Positions 33,419 through 46,266 of a stretch of 64,000 bases of DNA are shown one piece after another. The DNA is taken from positions 78,538,919 to 78,602,918 of the forward strand of contig CM057464.1 of assembly GCA_030035585.1 (NCBI GenBank). Reading direction: 5' to 3'. The notes under the pieces are model-generated. The model was not told the DNA's origin, did no database searches, and saw nothing but the letters and a program-made list of their open reading frames with translations. Positions within the stretch are counted from its first letter, which is position 1, and each line of letters begins with the position of its first letter. Both the position numbers and the translations under genes were made by a program. The DNA comes from Dugong dugon (taxonomy: Eukaryota; Chordata; Mammalia; Sirenia; Dugongidae).

Positions 33419-34498
33419 TAGTTTGCTGAACTCTGTCTTAATAAGATGAGTGTATCCTCTAGGCCTTTCCAAGGAATACATTAGGCAATTGGTTTTAATA
33501 AATACTTACCAACAAAAAAGGAAAAGAAAAGAAAAACCCCAAGTGATATACTCTTTTAAGTTCTGTTTCACAGGTGAGGAAAAAGAGATTCAGAGAAATT
33601 ACATAATTTGTCTACAATCAAACAACTAATAAACAATTTTTCCCCACAATAGCAGGCTGCCTTCCTCTAAATTTGTGTTTAAAAAAGTGACAGTAGTTTT
33701 TCGGAGGTCAGTTCCCCCTTGCTAATGGAAGTATGATTGCAAAAATGTGGCAAATTACAAGAAGTCTCTCTTTTTTGATTTCCAGTCTTAAGTTGTAATA
33801 AATTTCTCTGATGATCATGAATGGATCCCTAATTTAGGTTAATTTCTTAGTACTTTTCAATTAAAAAGAAAAAAGTTTAAAGAAAAATAAAATCTCTTTG
33901 CAAAGATGATTCTCTTTTACAACTTAAATAAATCTCTAAGGAAGAGCATATCACACATATCTCCTGGATTATCTCTGTTTCCATTTAATGAAGTTAGAAG
34001 AACAGTATTTTATAGATTTAATGTTTAATTCAAAACAACAAAAGTGTCACCAGCAGGGGTGCCTTTGATTTCTTCTACAGAGAAAATGTAGATACTAAAA
34101 GCTAGCTATAATAAATTATATAAAGATGGCCAAGAAAAAACATTTGTATTGGAAAGAAAGAAAACTTATTTTATATATGGATAACAGAAGAAATCCACAG
34201 AGCACTTAGATCTAACAATTTAGAGGGCATAATCATTTTTTTTATCACCAAGAAAATAGCAAGAGAGAGATATTAATTCTTAGAAATGTTTTGAAAGAAT
34301 TCTGCATAAGATTAAAATTCAAGATGAGCACGTGGATCAAAATCGTCCCTTTCTCTTCCTACAAAACATACAAAACAACTTGGAAAGTGAAGAAAAAAAA
34401 AAAGCACTCAAACTTTATTTTCAATGAAATTAAGAGAAGAGAAAAAAAAAATCTGCCAAATCCAAAATACATAAAAACAAAACAAAACAAAAAAACCA
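33419..34498. other. AT-rich host sequence, no gene
   Basis: About 1.1 kb of AT-rich DNA. The small frames around 34291-34571 come from A-rich sequence and SINE edge, not a gene. Confidence 0.45.
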
Positions 34499-34651
34499 CA
34501 TTGTCGTTGAGTCGATTCCAATTTACAGCAACCTTGTAGGACAGAGTAGAACTACCGCATAAGGTTTCCAAGGAGCCAGCTGGTGGATTTGATATGCCAA
34601 CCTTTCAGTTAACAGCTATAGCTCTTAACCACTGCACCATCAGGGCTCCTT
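34499..34651 (-). mobile_element. AfroSINE, short form
   Basis: gtcgttgagtcgattccaat to gcaccatcagggctcct on the plus strand, preceded by an (AAAAC)n-like tail complement at 34475-34496. Confidence 0.93.
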
Positions 34652-35155
34652 AAAATATGTATAAGCCTCCCCGAAAGATCTGAGTACTGGCAAAAGCTAT
34701 GCCATGAGCAGTGTCAAGGGGTCTGAGCAGCAGCAGGTTTCCCAAAGTGGCAGATTTATTCGAAAGTGCTGTAGTTCTTGTCTACTACACCTTCAGGAAG
34801 ATCTGTTGTGAGCAAGGCTGAGATCAAACAGACCTGAGATCAAGCAAGGCAGCGACATTGTGGGGTAGGTAGACAGAAACACTAAGAGCAGAGCTAAGAA
34901 TTCACTAGCAGTTATTTCCTTGTTGAAAGTGAGGGGCCTCTCTTGGAACACAGCTACCATGTGCCTTGATTGCAGCAGTCAATGAGCCAGTAGAGAGAAC
35001 AAGGCTGGTGCAGAGACCCTTCTGGATGTGGCTGGACAGGGCAAACAGAGGAAGCAGGCTGGTGCAGAGAAATATACAGAGACACCGTATGTGAGAAAAG
35101 AATGTGCTCTTTGTAGCAATAGAGGAGGTAGCTTGTAAATAACAATTCCTGGAGA
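34652..35155. other. Unrecognised sequence with a short direct repeat
   Basis: About 500 bp of higher GC than its surroundings. The motif aggctggtgcagaga occurs at about 35005 and again about 35058. Overlapping minus-strand frames of 63-104 aa occur but show no domain. It could be part of a retroviral or other repeat; I cannot assign it. Confidence 0.35.
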
Positions 35156-35852
35156 GCAAAGACTACAGTATGGATTACACGTCAACATAAAGAAAACAAA
35201 AATCCTCACAACTGGGCCAATAAGTAGTATGATAAACGGAAAAAAGACTGAAGTTGTCGAGGATTTCATTTTACTTGGATCTACAATCAACACCTATGGA
35301 AGCAGCAGTCAAGAAATCAAATGACGCGTTGCATTGGGCTAATGTGCTGCAAAAGACCTCCTTAAAGTGTTAAAAAGCAAAGATGTCAATTTAAGGACTA
35401 AGGTGCCCCTGATGCAAGCCATGGTGTTTTCAATTGCCTCATACGCATGCAAAAGCTGGAAAAGGAAGACAGAAGAATTGATGCTTTGGATTTTGGTGCT
35501 GGCAAAGAATGCTGACTATACCATGGACTGCCAAAAGAACAAACAAATCTGTCTTGGAAGAAGTACGGCCAGAATGCTCCTTAGAAGTGAGGATGATGAG
35601 ACTTTGTCTCACATACATAGGATGTGTTATCAGGAGGGATCAGTCCCTGGAGAAGGACATCATGCTTGGAAAAGTAGAAGGTCAGCGAAAAAGAGGAAAA
35701 CTCTCAATGAGATGGATTGACACAGTGGCTCCAATAATGGGCTTGAGCATAACAATGATCATGAGGATGTCACGGGACCAAACAATGTTTCATTCTGTTG
35801 TACATAGGGTCTCTATGGGTCAAAACTGACTCAACAGTACCTAACAACAACA
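35156..35852 (+). mobile_element. RTE-type LINE, 3' fragment
   Basis: Starts after motif C (tacagtatggattacacgtc) and runs to acctaacaacaacaaacc. Translation in two frames gives KDVNLRTKVPLMQAMVFSIA and EEVRPECSLEVRMMRLCLTY. 5'-truncated, about 700 bp. Confidence 0.93.
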
Positions 35853-36249
35853 AACCTCCTTCCCTTAGCTGCAAGAACATCCTGAAAATGCTTCTTCCAA
35901 GAAAACCTACTTTCCTACCGTAAGAAATAAAGAGGAGTATAGCACCAATAAATTGTGGGACAATTATTTAATAAAACTATGAAATGTGCCACCAGGCAAA
36001 AACATCTCCAGAAAAACTGTTATAATAAAATAAATATAAACTGTTACAAATATTCTACCATGAATTGATGTATATGATTAACATAGAATATTAAATTGTA
36101 GCCAATATTAAGGAAGCTCATAAGGCAGAAATACAAAACTGAGTAGAGAGACATTTTCTTCCACTAGGAATATGATGGCAGCTTAATTCTGAAACATCCT
36201 CATGGAAAACATAGGAAAAACAAAGAAGAAAGATGAAAAAAACTTGAAG
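35853..36249. other. Host sequence, nothing recognised
   Basis: About 400 bp AT-rich spacer. Confidence 0.4.
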
Positions 36250-36358
36250 TACCGAGTAGAACTGCCCATTGGATTTACCAAAGAGCAGCTGGTGGATTCA
36301 AACTGCCGACCTTTTGATTAGCAGCCGAGTTCTTAACCACTGTGCCAGCGGGGCTCCT
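36250..36358 (-). mobile_element. AfroSINE, 3'-truncated
   Basis: accgagtagaactgcccatt to gtgccagcggggctcct; only the tRNA-like head and part of the body remain. Confidence 0.88.
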
Positions 36359-36994
36359 ATTAAAACATAGAAAAAGAAAATCCACAAGCTACAAATCACA
36401 GATAAGTGTGGCCACTGGTGACTGAGATTAACTGGCCAGGCAGAGAACATGCATAGGAGGCTGTGATGATGCTGCCTGGGATACGGAATGCAGGCATGAA
36501 GGCATCTAGTAGTAGCCAGTCTTCTTCATGCCATCAAAAACCTATTCCCAGAAGGAGACGCTGCACCCTGAAAAAGAAGGGCTCTGTGCAGATTACCACT
36601 GAATAAATTCTGAGTACTGGGAAAGGTAGAGTTTGCAGTCACAGTACAGAGGGTGAGGAGCAAAGGTTGCAGATCTAGGAAGCACCAGCGAGATAAAAAT
36701 GGTTGTATCACTGTGGACAACAGGGTCCATGGCCCTTGGTGAAAAAACTGAGAAGGGCCAGGGAAGGAAGGAGAAGTGGTCCAGAACCAGGTTAATTTCT
36801 GAGAATCAGAGGATGCATGTCTACCAGAAGCACTCCATCACTATGGAAGAAGGGAATGTTTGGATAGTGAAGTCTGAAAAGCTACTTTGGCCCCATTTTA
36901 CACTCCATGGTGAGCTCCTACTCAGAAGCTTATTCAAACTCATTCTAATCTAACTTGCTTCAATCTAACTATTTCCAATCCAACTCATTGCAAT
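36359..36994. other. Host sequence, no gene supported
   Basis: About 630 bp including an 84-aa frame (36699-36953) with no recognisable features. Confidence 0.4.
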
Positions 36995-38060
36995 ATGAGT
37001 AACAACAAAAGAAATGAACACAGCATCCATAAAGACACACAAAAAAAAGAAATGTAGCAAAGATGCAAAACTTTGCCATAAATGAGGAAAATTCACCAGA
37101 AAAAAAAGAAATTGTTACCACAAAGCAGATGAAAATTGTAACCCAATACTCTTAATGAAAAATCATAAGTACTAAGGAAGATTGTCGAGCACAAAATATA
37201 AGAAAAAATATAAGAACTCAGTGAAGACATGGCTTAAGATCAGGGGATGATACCCATAAGAAGAGGTTACAAAACAGGAACTGGCACAATTCAGGAAGGA
37301 AATAGAAACCAACATCAAATCACTTAAAAAATGAAGATAAAATTATAAGGAAATCAATGGAGAATAGACAACACGGAGAGCCCAGGAAGGAAAAAAGGAT
37401 AGAAAAGAGAAAGAACAAAATAGAATGTAAGAGGGCAGGAGAGAGAGATAAAGGAAGGATAGGAGATAAAAAAACTATGTAGATTATAAGCATTAGCAAT
37501 CTAACATACCATAATTGGAAACGCCTAAGAAGAAACTCAAAATAATGAAACAAAAATTTTAAATATTATTCAAGAAAACTCTCCGGAAATAAAAGAAGGT
37601 TTGATTCTACAATATTGAAATGACTCATTGTATATAGACAAAAATTAACTTAAAAGGTAAACACTAGAATGTATTCTGTAAACATACTGGATTTTTAAAA
37701 GAAAGAAATAATACACTGGTCAAAAATGCAATGTGATTAAGTCACTTATAAAGAAAGAAAATCAGACTGGCATCAGACTTCTTCACAGGAACATTCAATG
37801 CCAGAAGAGAACGAAGCAGTGCATCAGGCATTCAAGAAAGCAAAGTGTAAGTCATTCTGTCCTTTAGGTAGAACAGCTACAAACAGTGTTGAACAAGTAA
37901 GGGTTAAAAAATGCTGTTCACATGAGGCTTTTTAAGGAAACTACTAGAGAATATACTCCAGCCAAGCAAGAGATGACTAATGAAACTTCAGCAAAAGGAT
38001 TTAGGATCTGATACCTTTGGAAGATATTATAATTAAAAAGTAAAACACTCTGGTGAATGA
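36995..38060 (+). mobile_element. Ancient L1/HAL1-type remnant
   Basis: Purine-rich LINE-like sequence. 37765-37810 (aatcagactggcatcagact, ggaacattcaatgccagaag) and 37935-37975 (gagaatatactccagccaag) match old L1 patterns and recur in diverged form at about 40370 and 40545. Family assignment uncertain. Confidence 0.5.
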
Positions 38061-38489
38061 ACATTGGCTGATTATTCTTCTGGTGTGTGCCTCTGACTAT
38101 AAGGAGAGCTGGGGGTCAGCAGGTAATGCTGTGGGGATGGGGTCAGTAGCTCTACTACTATGAAATGTTGCTAGCATATTGACTATCTTGTGCTTTGAAA
38201 TTTTAATCTTATATGTGGATAAATTTAAAATCTAATGTGTGAGATGAAAATTATAAAATTAATTGCTCAGCTTTGGGATGAGAAGGGTGAGATGTATAGA
38301 GAAAACACAAATGGACCAGAAATCTAGAGACTGTAATTCTTGTTCCATATGTGTGACCCTGGGATGGTAGAGAAATCATCTTAATTCCTTTTGTCTTTGT
38401 TTTCTCATTGTAAATGCAAAGGAATAAACATAAAATGGCTATGTTTTGTGTATTTTATTTTGCTGTTATTGCTGCTGTTAATACTATTT
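38061..38489. other. Host sequence, nothing recognised
   Basis: About 430 bp with no supported element; the 89-aa frame from 38391 runs into the SINE and is not a gene. Confidence 0.4.
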
Positions 38490-38790
38490 CACTTTTATTT
38501 ATTTAGCATCTACTATATGCTAGGACTGGAGCCCTGGTTAAGAGTTAAGAGTTCAGTTAAGAGTTCAGCTGCTAACCAAAAGGTTGGCATTTCGAATCAT
38601 CCAGCAGCTCCTTGGAAACCCTATGGGGCAGTTCTACTCTGTCCTATAGGGTCACTATGAGTTGGAATCAACTCGACGGCAATGCTTTTTTTTTTAATGC
38701 TAGGAAATGTTCTAGTGAATAACCAGATGAACCTTGTGTACTTTACATTTTAACTGGTGCTATGGGAGCGAAAAACAATAAACATTATAA
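38490..38790 (+). mobile_element. MIR-like remnant interrupted by a SINE
   Basis: tttatttagcatctactata before the SINE and taggaaatgttctagtgaat after it read as one MIR once the SINE and one TSD copy are removed. Confidence 0.6.
38526..38696 (+). mobile_element. AfroSINE with expanded head, exact 9-bp TSD
   Basis: ctggagccctggttaagagt to ctcgacggcaatgctttttt. The tRNA-like head has lost its A-box region and instead repeats gttaagagtt/cagttaagagttcag. Flanked by ATGCTAGGA at 38517-38525 and 38697-38705. Confidence 0.92.
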
Positions 38791-39359
38791 ACAGATTCTA
38801 TAATACATCACAAGATGGTAAGTATTATGGAAGCAAATACAGCAGAGTAAGAGGAATAAGAAGTACTGTGGAAGGGTTAAATTTTTAAGAGGGATTACCT
38901 TTTAAACATCCGAGGGTTGGTTTTTTCATTATGATCGAACCTGAATTTTTTTTTTTCTTTTCATAGGTGAGTTCAACTCATTTACATTTAATGTTACCTT
39001 TAAAAGGGTAGCCCTCATTATTAAACGTAATTAGACAAAAATCAGTTAATTATATTTTTTCAAATGAAGCATTTTCACCTTCTGCAATGCTCTAGAATAA
39101 GCTCTGAAGCCTGGAAATTATATGTCCTTTTTTAAAAAAGTTGCATGAACTATTGATTTGACAAGTTACTCCGTCCTCTAAAGAATTAACTCAGCATTTC
39201 CATCAAGTCTCCTATTTATTTCAGTATTCCAATATATTTACTCTAAATTTTAAGCATACTTGTCCCTTTTATCACCTCTCCTTAGATAAGCTTAACTGTT
39301 CTTTTTCTAACTTTTCATGCTAAAAGTTTTGTTGCTTTATCTTCATCCTTTCTCATTTA
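38791..39359. other. Host sequence with a short antisense L1 trace
   Basis: 38930-39030 (cataggtgagttcaactcat, ttacatttaatg) resembles the ORF2 start of an old reverse L1. Otherwise not assigned. Confidence 0.35.
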
Positions 39360-39830
39360 ATAGCAGAGGCTTTTAAGGCTATGAATTTTTATCTGAGTAA
39401 AGTTTTGGTCATATTTTATTAATCCTGTTGAAGAATGTACTAGTTATTGTTATTCTTTATTTTTTAATTGCGATTTTATTTTTATATTAGACCCCAGAGT
39501 CAGGAAAGAATTTTTTAATTGCCAAGACTTTGTGTTTATACTTATTAATTTCTGGTTTATTACATTTTGGTCAGCTAAAGAATTTTGGATCATTTTGTAT
39601 CTTGTTTTCATTTTTCTCATCATCTAATTTGTAGTAAACTTCAGTAAATGATACTTGGAAACTTGAAAATAAAGTGTATTCCTGTCAGAAGGGAACAGAT
39701 TCTATGTGTGGATATAAGACTACTATATGTATGGTTATGTTTTTGTGAGTTTTTCAATATCTCCAGTAGTTGGTATAATAGTCATTTAAATACTGTATTT
39801 GTTTTAATATGGATTCTAACTATAATCAGT
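39360..39830 (-). mobile_element. Ancient L1 remnant (ORF2 5' region)
   Basis: cttttaaggctatgaatttt, ttctggtttattacattttg and gtcagctaaagaattttgga are the reverse complement of the L1 ORF2 segment just after the endonuclease; compare attgtggtcagcgaagatac at about 29748 in the young L1. Confidence 0.7.
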
Positions 39831-39879
39831 AGAAAGACCTTCCTTTACGTGTTTATTAAAAAAAAAAAAAGAATTTAGT

Positions 39880-41190
39880 AAAGAAATGGCCAGACAATAA
39901 ACCGAGATAAAACATGAGTTGACAGGACTCACAAAAAAAAAGAAAGAAAGAGGAAGAAACATGCGCATATAAAAGAAATGAAAACACATTTGGAAGGAGT
40001 AAAAATAGACTAAACATTGGAAAACACAATGAAGTATATTGAGGAGAGATTTAAAAAACTGGAAATTTTAAAAAATGTTTAAAAGTTTTTGAAATAAGAT
40101 AATTAAAAAACAAATAGAAGAAATCTAACCTTCACATAATTTGTGTTCTTTAAGGAAAATAAAATCATTTATACAACTATACAAGAAATGATACTAATAA
40201 GTTAGGTGTTCATACATCCCAAATAGATGAAAAGAGGCCTGGGTTATACTGGTTTTCCCGGGGTCTTGTTCACTTATTGCTCTATTCCCTATCAAAAGTG
40301 TCTCATTCTTAAAGATAAATTACAAAAATCACACTACATAGAAAGGAAGAACTCAAGATGGCTTTGGATTTCTTTGTAGCAACATTCAATCTCAGAAGGT
40401 GGTTGAGAAATATTTACAAAGTACTCAAACATTTGAGGCTAGAAATTTATATCAAATCAAGCTGTACCTCTGTTATAAACACTACAGATAAACAATTGGG
40501 AATATACAAGTACTCTGATAATAATGTTTTCATGAAGAAATTACTAGATATGTAATTTCAGCCAAGTAAAACATGACTAGGAATTCAGCAAAAAGACTAG
40601 GAATAAGCATTTAATATATTTAATTGCAGAAGTAAGACAAAAACTAATAAGAAAATGGGGTGACAAAATATAATGTAATTTTTTATGTAGAAATAATACA
40701 GCTTTTTAAAATTTGGAAGTAGAATAAAAAATTTATAACAGAATAGATTTTTGTTTAACACTTTTAAGAGCTGAGAAGCATCAAAAACATTTAAAATAAA
40801 TCAATTAATAGCAATATAAACATTTAAGAGCAAAAAAGACAAACACTAAGAAAAAGAAAAATACTATTAACTAAAATTGGATGATGGAAGAAAGGAAGAG
40901 GAAGGATAGAGAAAAATAAAAAACTAACTACAATCACAATAAAAGATAAATAAAAAGAAAATAAACCATAAAGTAAAACATCCTTAAGAAAAAAAATATA
41001 CAAAGAGAAAATATAAAATCATGTAACAGAACTAAACCAACATACCTGTCATAGCATTAAATTTAAATGAATTTAACTCACCTATTAAAAGAAAAAATTA
41101 TTCAGATTAGATAATAATGCAAAAACCAAACCTAGGATGTTTACAAGAGGCACACATAAAAGATTGTAGGTGCGAATGGCATTGTCTCTC
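39880..41190 (+). mobile_element. Ancient L1/HAL1-type remnant
   Basis: A-rich LINE-like sequence. The segment 40360-40600 (tagcaacattcaatctcaga, atgtaatttcagccaagtaa) parallels 37770-37980, and 41100-41160 has gatgtttacaagaggcacac. No intact frame. The 65-aa frame at 40358 is a relic. Confidence 0.5.
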
Positions 41191-41203
41191 TGACATGCTT
41201 AAC

Positions 41204-41399
41204 CCTTTGCCGTTGAGTTGATTCCAACTCATAGCCACCGTATAAGGCAGAGTAGAAGTGCCCCATTGAGTTTCCAAGGCTGTAATCTTTCAGGGAGCAG
41301 ATCGACACATCTTTTTCTAGAGGAGCAGCTGGGGGTTTGAACCGCTAACCTTTTGGTTAGCAGCCAGGTGCTTAACCACTGCTCCATCAGGGCTCCTTT
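41204..41399 (-). mobile_element. AfroSINE, long form, with TSD
   Basis: ccctttgccgttgagttgat to accactgctccatcagggct. Flanked by CTGACATGCTTA (41192-41203) and CTGGCATGTTTA (41400-41411), two mismatches. Confidence 0.93.
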
Positions 41400-41411
41400 C
41401 CTGGCATGTTT

Positions 41412-42156
41412 AGGAGAATCCCCTCATGTGGGTAAAAACAATATGCTATGGATAGTAGTGCAACAGTGGCAGGTGACCAGATAAATGACCTGAGTGAGCC
41501 ACCCCTCTAAGCTCCCCATCACCTACACAGTGCGTAGAGGAGACCCCTAAATTCCTGCACAACCCAGTGAGGAGTTATAAAGGTAGAGGGGAGAGACGAG
41601 CAAGTAGAAGCCTCAGCTTAAGACAAAATGGCTGTTGTGTATGGGGACTCATTTTTCAGGGCATGAGTACAGATGTCCATAGTTATCCCCTAAATCCAGA
41701 GGGTATCAGTTATACCTCAGAGCTCACCGGTACAAAAAAACAGAACAAATCAGGACTTCCCAGTAGAAACAACTGAATACCGAGGGAACTGGCAAAGATC
41801 CTAGGCCTCTGCCTACCATTCCACCATAAAGACGTAATAATAGTCCCCCTTTGATTTCCAGACTCCAAAACGGAAAAGGGGAGGAGAAAGGAGTCAAACT
41901 GCCAAAGACTAAGCATTTACCTAAAGAGACTGAGCAATTCTAAAGAAAAAAACCAGTTCTGTTAGAGATTAACCTTGAATAGACTGAATATTAAAGTAGC
42001 AAGGGGCACCGTTTGAACTGATACATTCAAAAGATCAGAAGGCCCTAAGAAGTAAACAGGCAACATTATTTTAGCACATCAGACTATAGGGCTAAATTTA
42101 GGACCTCACTACAGCAAAGAAATCAATTAAAACAGCACGCACCATTTCATACCTTC
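41412..42156. other. Host sequence, nothing recognised
   Basis: About 740 bp. Overlapping frames at 41567-41916 on both strands show no domain. Confidence 0.4.
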
Positions 42157-42168
42157 TAAACCTACAAA

Positions 42169-42372
42169 AAGGAGGTCTGGTGACTCAGTGGTTAAGCGCT
42201 TGGCTGCTAACTGAAAGGTCAGTGGTTCGAACTCACCAGCTGCTCCTCAGGACAAAGATGTGGCAGTCTGCTTCTATAAAGATTACCGCCTTGGAAACCC
42301 TATGGGGCAGTTGTGTTCTGTTTTATAGGGCCACTATGAGTCAGAAACGACCCAACAGCAACAGGGAACGGG
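42169..42372 (+). mobile_element. AfroSINE, long form, exact 12-bp TSD
   Basis: ggaggtctggtgactcagtg to caacagcaacagggaacggg. Flanked by TAAACCTACAAA at 42157-42168 and 42373-42384. The 3' TSD runs directly into the next SINE. Confidence 0.95.
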
Positions 42373-42384
42373 TAAACCTACAAA

Positions 42385-42566
42385 GAGTCCCTGGGTGGCA
42401 CAAAGGTTAAGTGCTCGAACCCACCCAGAGGTGCCTTGGAAGACCGGCCTGGTGATCTGCTTCGAAAGGTCACAGCCTTGAAAATCCTATGGAGCAGTTC
42501 TACTCTGCACACGTGGGGTCGCCATGAGTTGGAATCAACTAGATGACAACTAACAACAACAACAAA
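42385..42566 (+). mobile_element. AfroSINE, 'cccagaggtgcc' subtype
   Basis: gagtccctgggtggcacaaa head, cccacccagaggtgccttgg, ggcctggtgatctgcttcga, and a (CAA)n tail. Head-to-tail with the SINE at 42169. Confidence 0.92.
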
Positions 42567-42734
42567 TTACAAAAACCTAAAATAATAAAAATTCCAAATA
42601 CTGGCAAAGTTATGATAACATTATTGCACTTATACACTCTGATGACAGACTAAATTAGGCCAAATTGGACAAAATTCATGAATTACAAGTAGATTCATGA
42701 TAATATGTCCTAAGAAAATATTTTAGAAAATCCA

Positions 42735-43040
42735 TTGCAGCATTACTTTTAAAAGGAAATAAGAGCAACTTAAATGGCCAGTAACATAAAATCATTAAAT
42801 AAATTGTCAACTCTGTGGAATATCAGACAAGTATTAAAAATGTATGATTATTTTCATAGGAATAAGGAAATTACTTAAGTGAAAAAAGTAGAATATAAAT
42901 GTTTATATCACATTAAGCTTACAACTGCATAAAAATTCTGTATGCAATTCCATAGAGTCTAGAAATAACAATGGAAAAATAAGCATAGTTTAACCATGGA
43001 GGGTAATAAAAGATGATTTATTTTTTTAAAAAAAGTTTTT
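42735..43040 (+). mobile_element. Ancient L1 remnant (end of ORF2 and start of 3' UTR)
   Basis: ccattgcagcattactttta, cttaaatggccagtaacata, attgtcaactctgtggaata and aagtgaaaaaagtagaatat follow the order of the L1 ORF2 C-terminus and 3' UTR. Confidence 0.6.
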
Positions 43041-43189
43041 TCTGCTTTCAACATATGATTTTGCAATTTTAAATATAATATATGGATCAATCACCTTTAT
43101 TGGAAATCAGTCTGACCTCAGGCCTGTGTTCCTCAAATTTGCTGCCCTCTTTCCAAGAACAGAAGAGCAGATGAGTTATGAGCCCTGAA

Positions 43190-43410
43190 GCCCCGTTACC
43201 TGGGCTTCATTCTTGGTTCTCCACTCGTTAGCCATGAGACCTTGGGCAAGTTATTTAACCTCTCTGTGCCTCTGTTTCCTCATCTATAAAATGGGTTTAT
43301 AGAAGAATCTACCTAATAGTGTTGTGTGGACGATTAAAAAACATTTTATATTAAACCATTTAGAAAAAGTTCCAACATTTAGTAAGCATTCTGCAAGAAT
43401 TAGCTGTAGT
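43190..43410 (+). mobile_element. MIR SINE
   Basis: Well-kept MIR core: gagaccttgggcaagttatt, taacctctctgtgcctctgt, ttcctcatctataaaatggg, then ttagtaagcattctgcaag. Confidence 0.88.
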
Positions 43411-46073
43411 TGCTGTTGTTCTTTCTTTGCTGGATATATGAACAATGCAAATAATACACCATGGTTCCTGAACCAAGCATGTTGGAAATAATCATTCTTG
43501 AATTGAATTAGCTTTACAATCTAATGAAACAATGTGACAGCTTCTGTCTTTTTGTTTTGATTCTTTTTATTTGTTTGCAGCATAATTTATACAATCTTTT
43601 CTGTTTGTATTGTTGGTAATTTTAGTAGCAGACAGTTGAGTTACTTAGAGTTAGAACGTACTCTTTGCAGTGTCTTAAAAGCAAAATAAATCTTGAGTCC
43701 ATATAACTGATGCGTTATGTTCAGACAAAATGTTCAAGTATCTGAATTTCCAATATTCAACACATAGTTTGCTATCATCCTGCAAACAGACTTGGTGTGT
43801 TCCACCTCAACTGCATCGGCTACATTTGCCTGCACAGTCGCCATCAGTGGTCCCTGAAGTTCCTGCAGAGGCGTTAAGACCACAATCAATCATTTCACAT
43901 TATAACATGAGAGTTTACAGGCTCTTTCATTCGACAGTCCTCTCGCACATGTACAGAAGTAAAATAGTCTGAGAATTTACTTAAAAATTAACTTTTAGGC
44001 TTTCCTCTCCAAGTTATTCTCGTTAAGTAGAGAAAAAAAATACCCCTAAGAAAAATTCTCCAAATCAAAAATAATCAAAGTATCTTCCTGCCTTCCACTT
44101 CCTTCCCTAAAGTTTCCTTCTTTCTCCTACGCTCGCTTAACTATCACTCACCTCCACCTTGCCCTTGGTGTTTCCAGTCTCTCACCTTTTTTCCGCATCT
44201 GTGTCCTCTTTTAGATTCTGTGCATCTGTGTGAGGTGTGAGTTGTTGCGCGTCTGTGTTGACTCTTGCCATAGACAGATGGATGAAATGAGACTTATCAG
44301 TGAAGGAAAACCCAATAACACAAACACTTTAACCTCAATGTCTTTAAACCACAACGTATATTTCTTTTTCACGCTCCTTGTCTATTATGATCCAGCTGTA
44401 GCTCTTCCCATATTATACTCATTCTGGAAGCAGGTTAATGCAGCAACCACCATCTAGAGTAAACATGTCAGAGAGAATGAATGAGAGGTAAGTCATATGC
44501 CAGCTCTTAAAAATACCTCCCAGAAGTGACCCATATCACTTCTTACATTTCACTGCTCAGAGCAAGTAACACGGCCACAACTTACTTCAATGGCAGACAA
44601 ATGCCATTCTATATATTTCAGGAAGGACAATCACAAATATTTGTCAGATGGCACTAATGACTAAGGCAAAGAACAAACCAAAAAATAGAGCTAGTATGAT
44701 CTGTTATGGCTTCATGCATCAGTAACAAGAAGTTTGATCCCTTACGGAATTTACCAAACATTTTAGCCTCCTTTGTTTAAAATTAATACTCTCCATAAAT
44801 ATTTCCCTTCTTTTATATTCTTTCTTATTCAAGAACGATAATTTGTGAGATGAGAAATCTATAATGTCTTTTGACATCTAAAAAACATATCTTTTGCTCT
44901 TCATGGGACAAGAATTTAGTCCGAAATTCTGTGTGTCTATTGGTTGGTTGTTTGGGTGGTAGGTCAGTTGATAGGCTGATTATATTTATGTATTACTCAA
45001 AACTTAGGAAACCATAAAATAATAAAAGATGTGGTAAGAGATCTTTCCCTGATGAATCATAGGTATCTCTCTAAGAGGAGAGCCAAGTCAGATGTAAAGG
45101 AAGATTTGGAGATTTTTGTTTTTTCTTTTTCTTTCATTACAAGGACATTTGGGATTAAATTAATAAAATTATCTATTCTGTTTGTTATGATTTATACTAT
45201 ATTAGAATTTTCCAGTAAGCAATGGAATTGCTGTGATCAGCATTGAAACCCACTAGAATGTTTTCTATGTTCAGGTAATTTCTCCAGTAGTCTAATTTTT
45301 AAGATGCCTATGTTGGTTTTATTTCTGAGATGAAAAGAGGGTTTGACTCTTCACATAAATAAAGCAGCTGTTTTATAACTGACAAATTATTAATTATTGG
45401 TTTATATTGACTCTATTGAAGCATTCTAAGCTGAGGGAATTTTGTTTAAGCACCACAATTTGTTTGTTTCTACTTTCACCTCACTTTTACAACTTGCTGT
45501 ATGCCTGTAAGAACTCTCTTCCCCAAAGATCTCAAAATAAGTACTTGAATAAAACTACAGTATAAGCATAGCTATAAAGAATGCATTTAATTTCAAGTAC
45601 CGCTATAAAGAATTTTACAAATGGCATGACAGAGTCCTTTTATTGTTCCCAATTTCATTACATAGCCTTCCTAACAGCCCTCCTGAGAGCAAGGCTAGGC
45701 TAGTGTCAATCTTTTTTATCAATTCTCTTGCTTACAAAAGGAGACCATTATCCTGACATTATGGGTATTGTTCTAGTTATTTGCAGTGTCCCCGTTGTAA
45801 CTTTCCCTGAAATATTGTGCTGAACACAGATGTAGTTTCTGAAGAACCTGCAGCTATTGTCAGCATTAATGGGAGAAGCTCAAATTTTGTCCAAGTAAGC
45901 TGAAAAAGAAAACAACATATTAGCTGAAAACAGATGTCTTCTAGAATCAGTGTCAGCCTGAGATAATTTGTGAAGTGGTAAAAGGGATGTTTGGCTTCTC
46001 TTCTCTTCAAACAGTTTTTTTGTGGAAGTTTATCCAGGCAGGCGTTTACTCAGGTATCTGTCAAGGCTTGCCA
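43411..46073. other. Host sequence, no gene supported
   Basis: About 2.6 kb without a nameable repeat. The 80-aa frame at 43730-43972 and others (44230, 45031, 45777) have no domain, signal peptide or splice context that I can defend. This is one of the longest repeat-free stretches in the window. Confidence 0.5.
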
Positions 46074-46139
46074 TATTTTATGCAAATAAATAGCGTGGAA
46101 TAAGAAACATAGAAAACACACATTATTTGCATAAAAATA
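46074..46139. mobile_element. Palindromic MITE-like element, copy C (deleted form)
   Basis: tattttatgcaaataa at the left and ttatttgcataaaaata at the right are inverted repeats; the inner acatagaaaacacaca matches acatagaaggcacacc of copy B. Only 66 bp, most of the centre lost. Confidence 0.7.
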
Positions 46140-46266
46140 CAGTATATGAGTAGGTGTTAGATAATGCCTACTTCTAGGTCAGTATATCCCAAATTGGGGT
46201 CTACAGATTTCAGAATTCCACAAATGATATTTAAAAAGTGTTAATTTTGTATTTTGTGATGATCAT

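Noticed and set aside
34905..35293. Cluster of overlapping 63-104-aa minus-strand frames
   Set aside because: They overlap each other in different frames and run into an RTE fragment; no domain or splice signal.
43730..43972. 80-aa frame, Pro/Ser/His-rich, considered as an exon or processed pseudogene
   Set aside because: No recognisable protein family, no convincing splice-site pair and no flanking exon; not supportable by eye.
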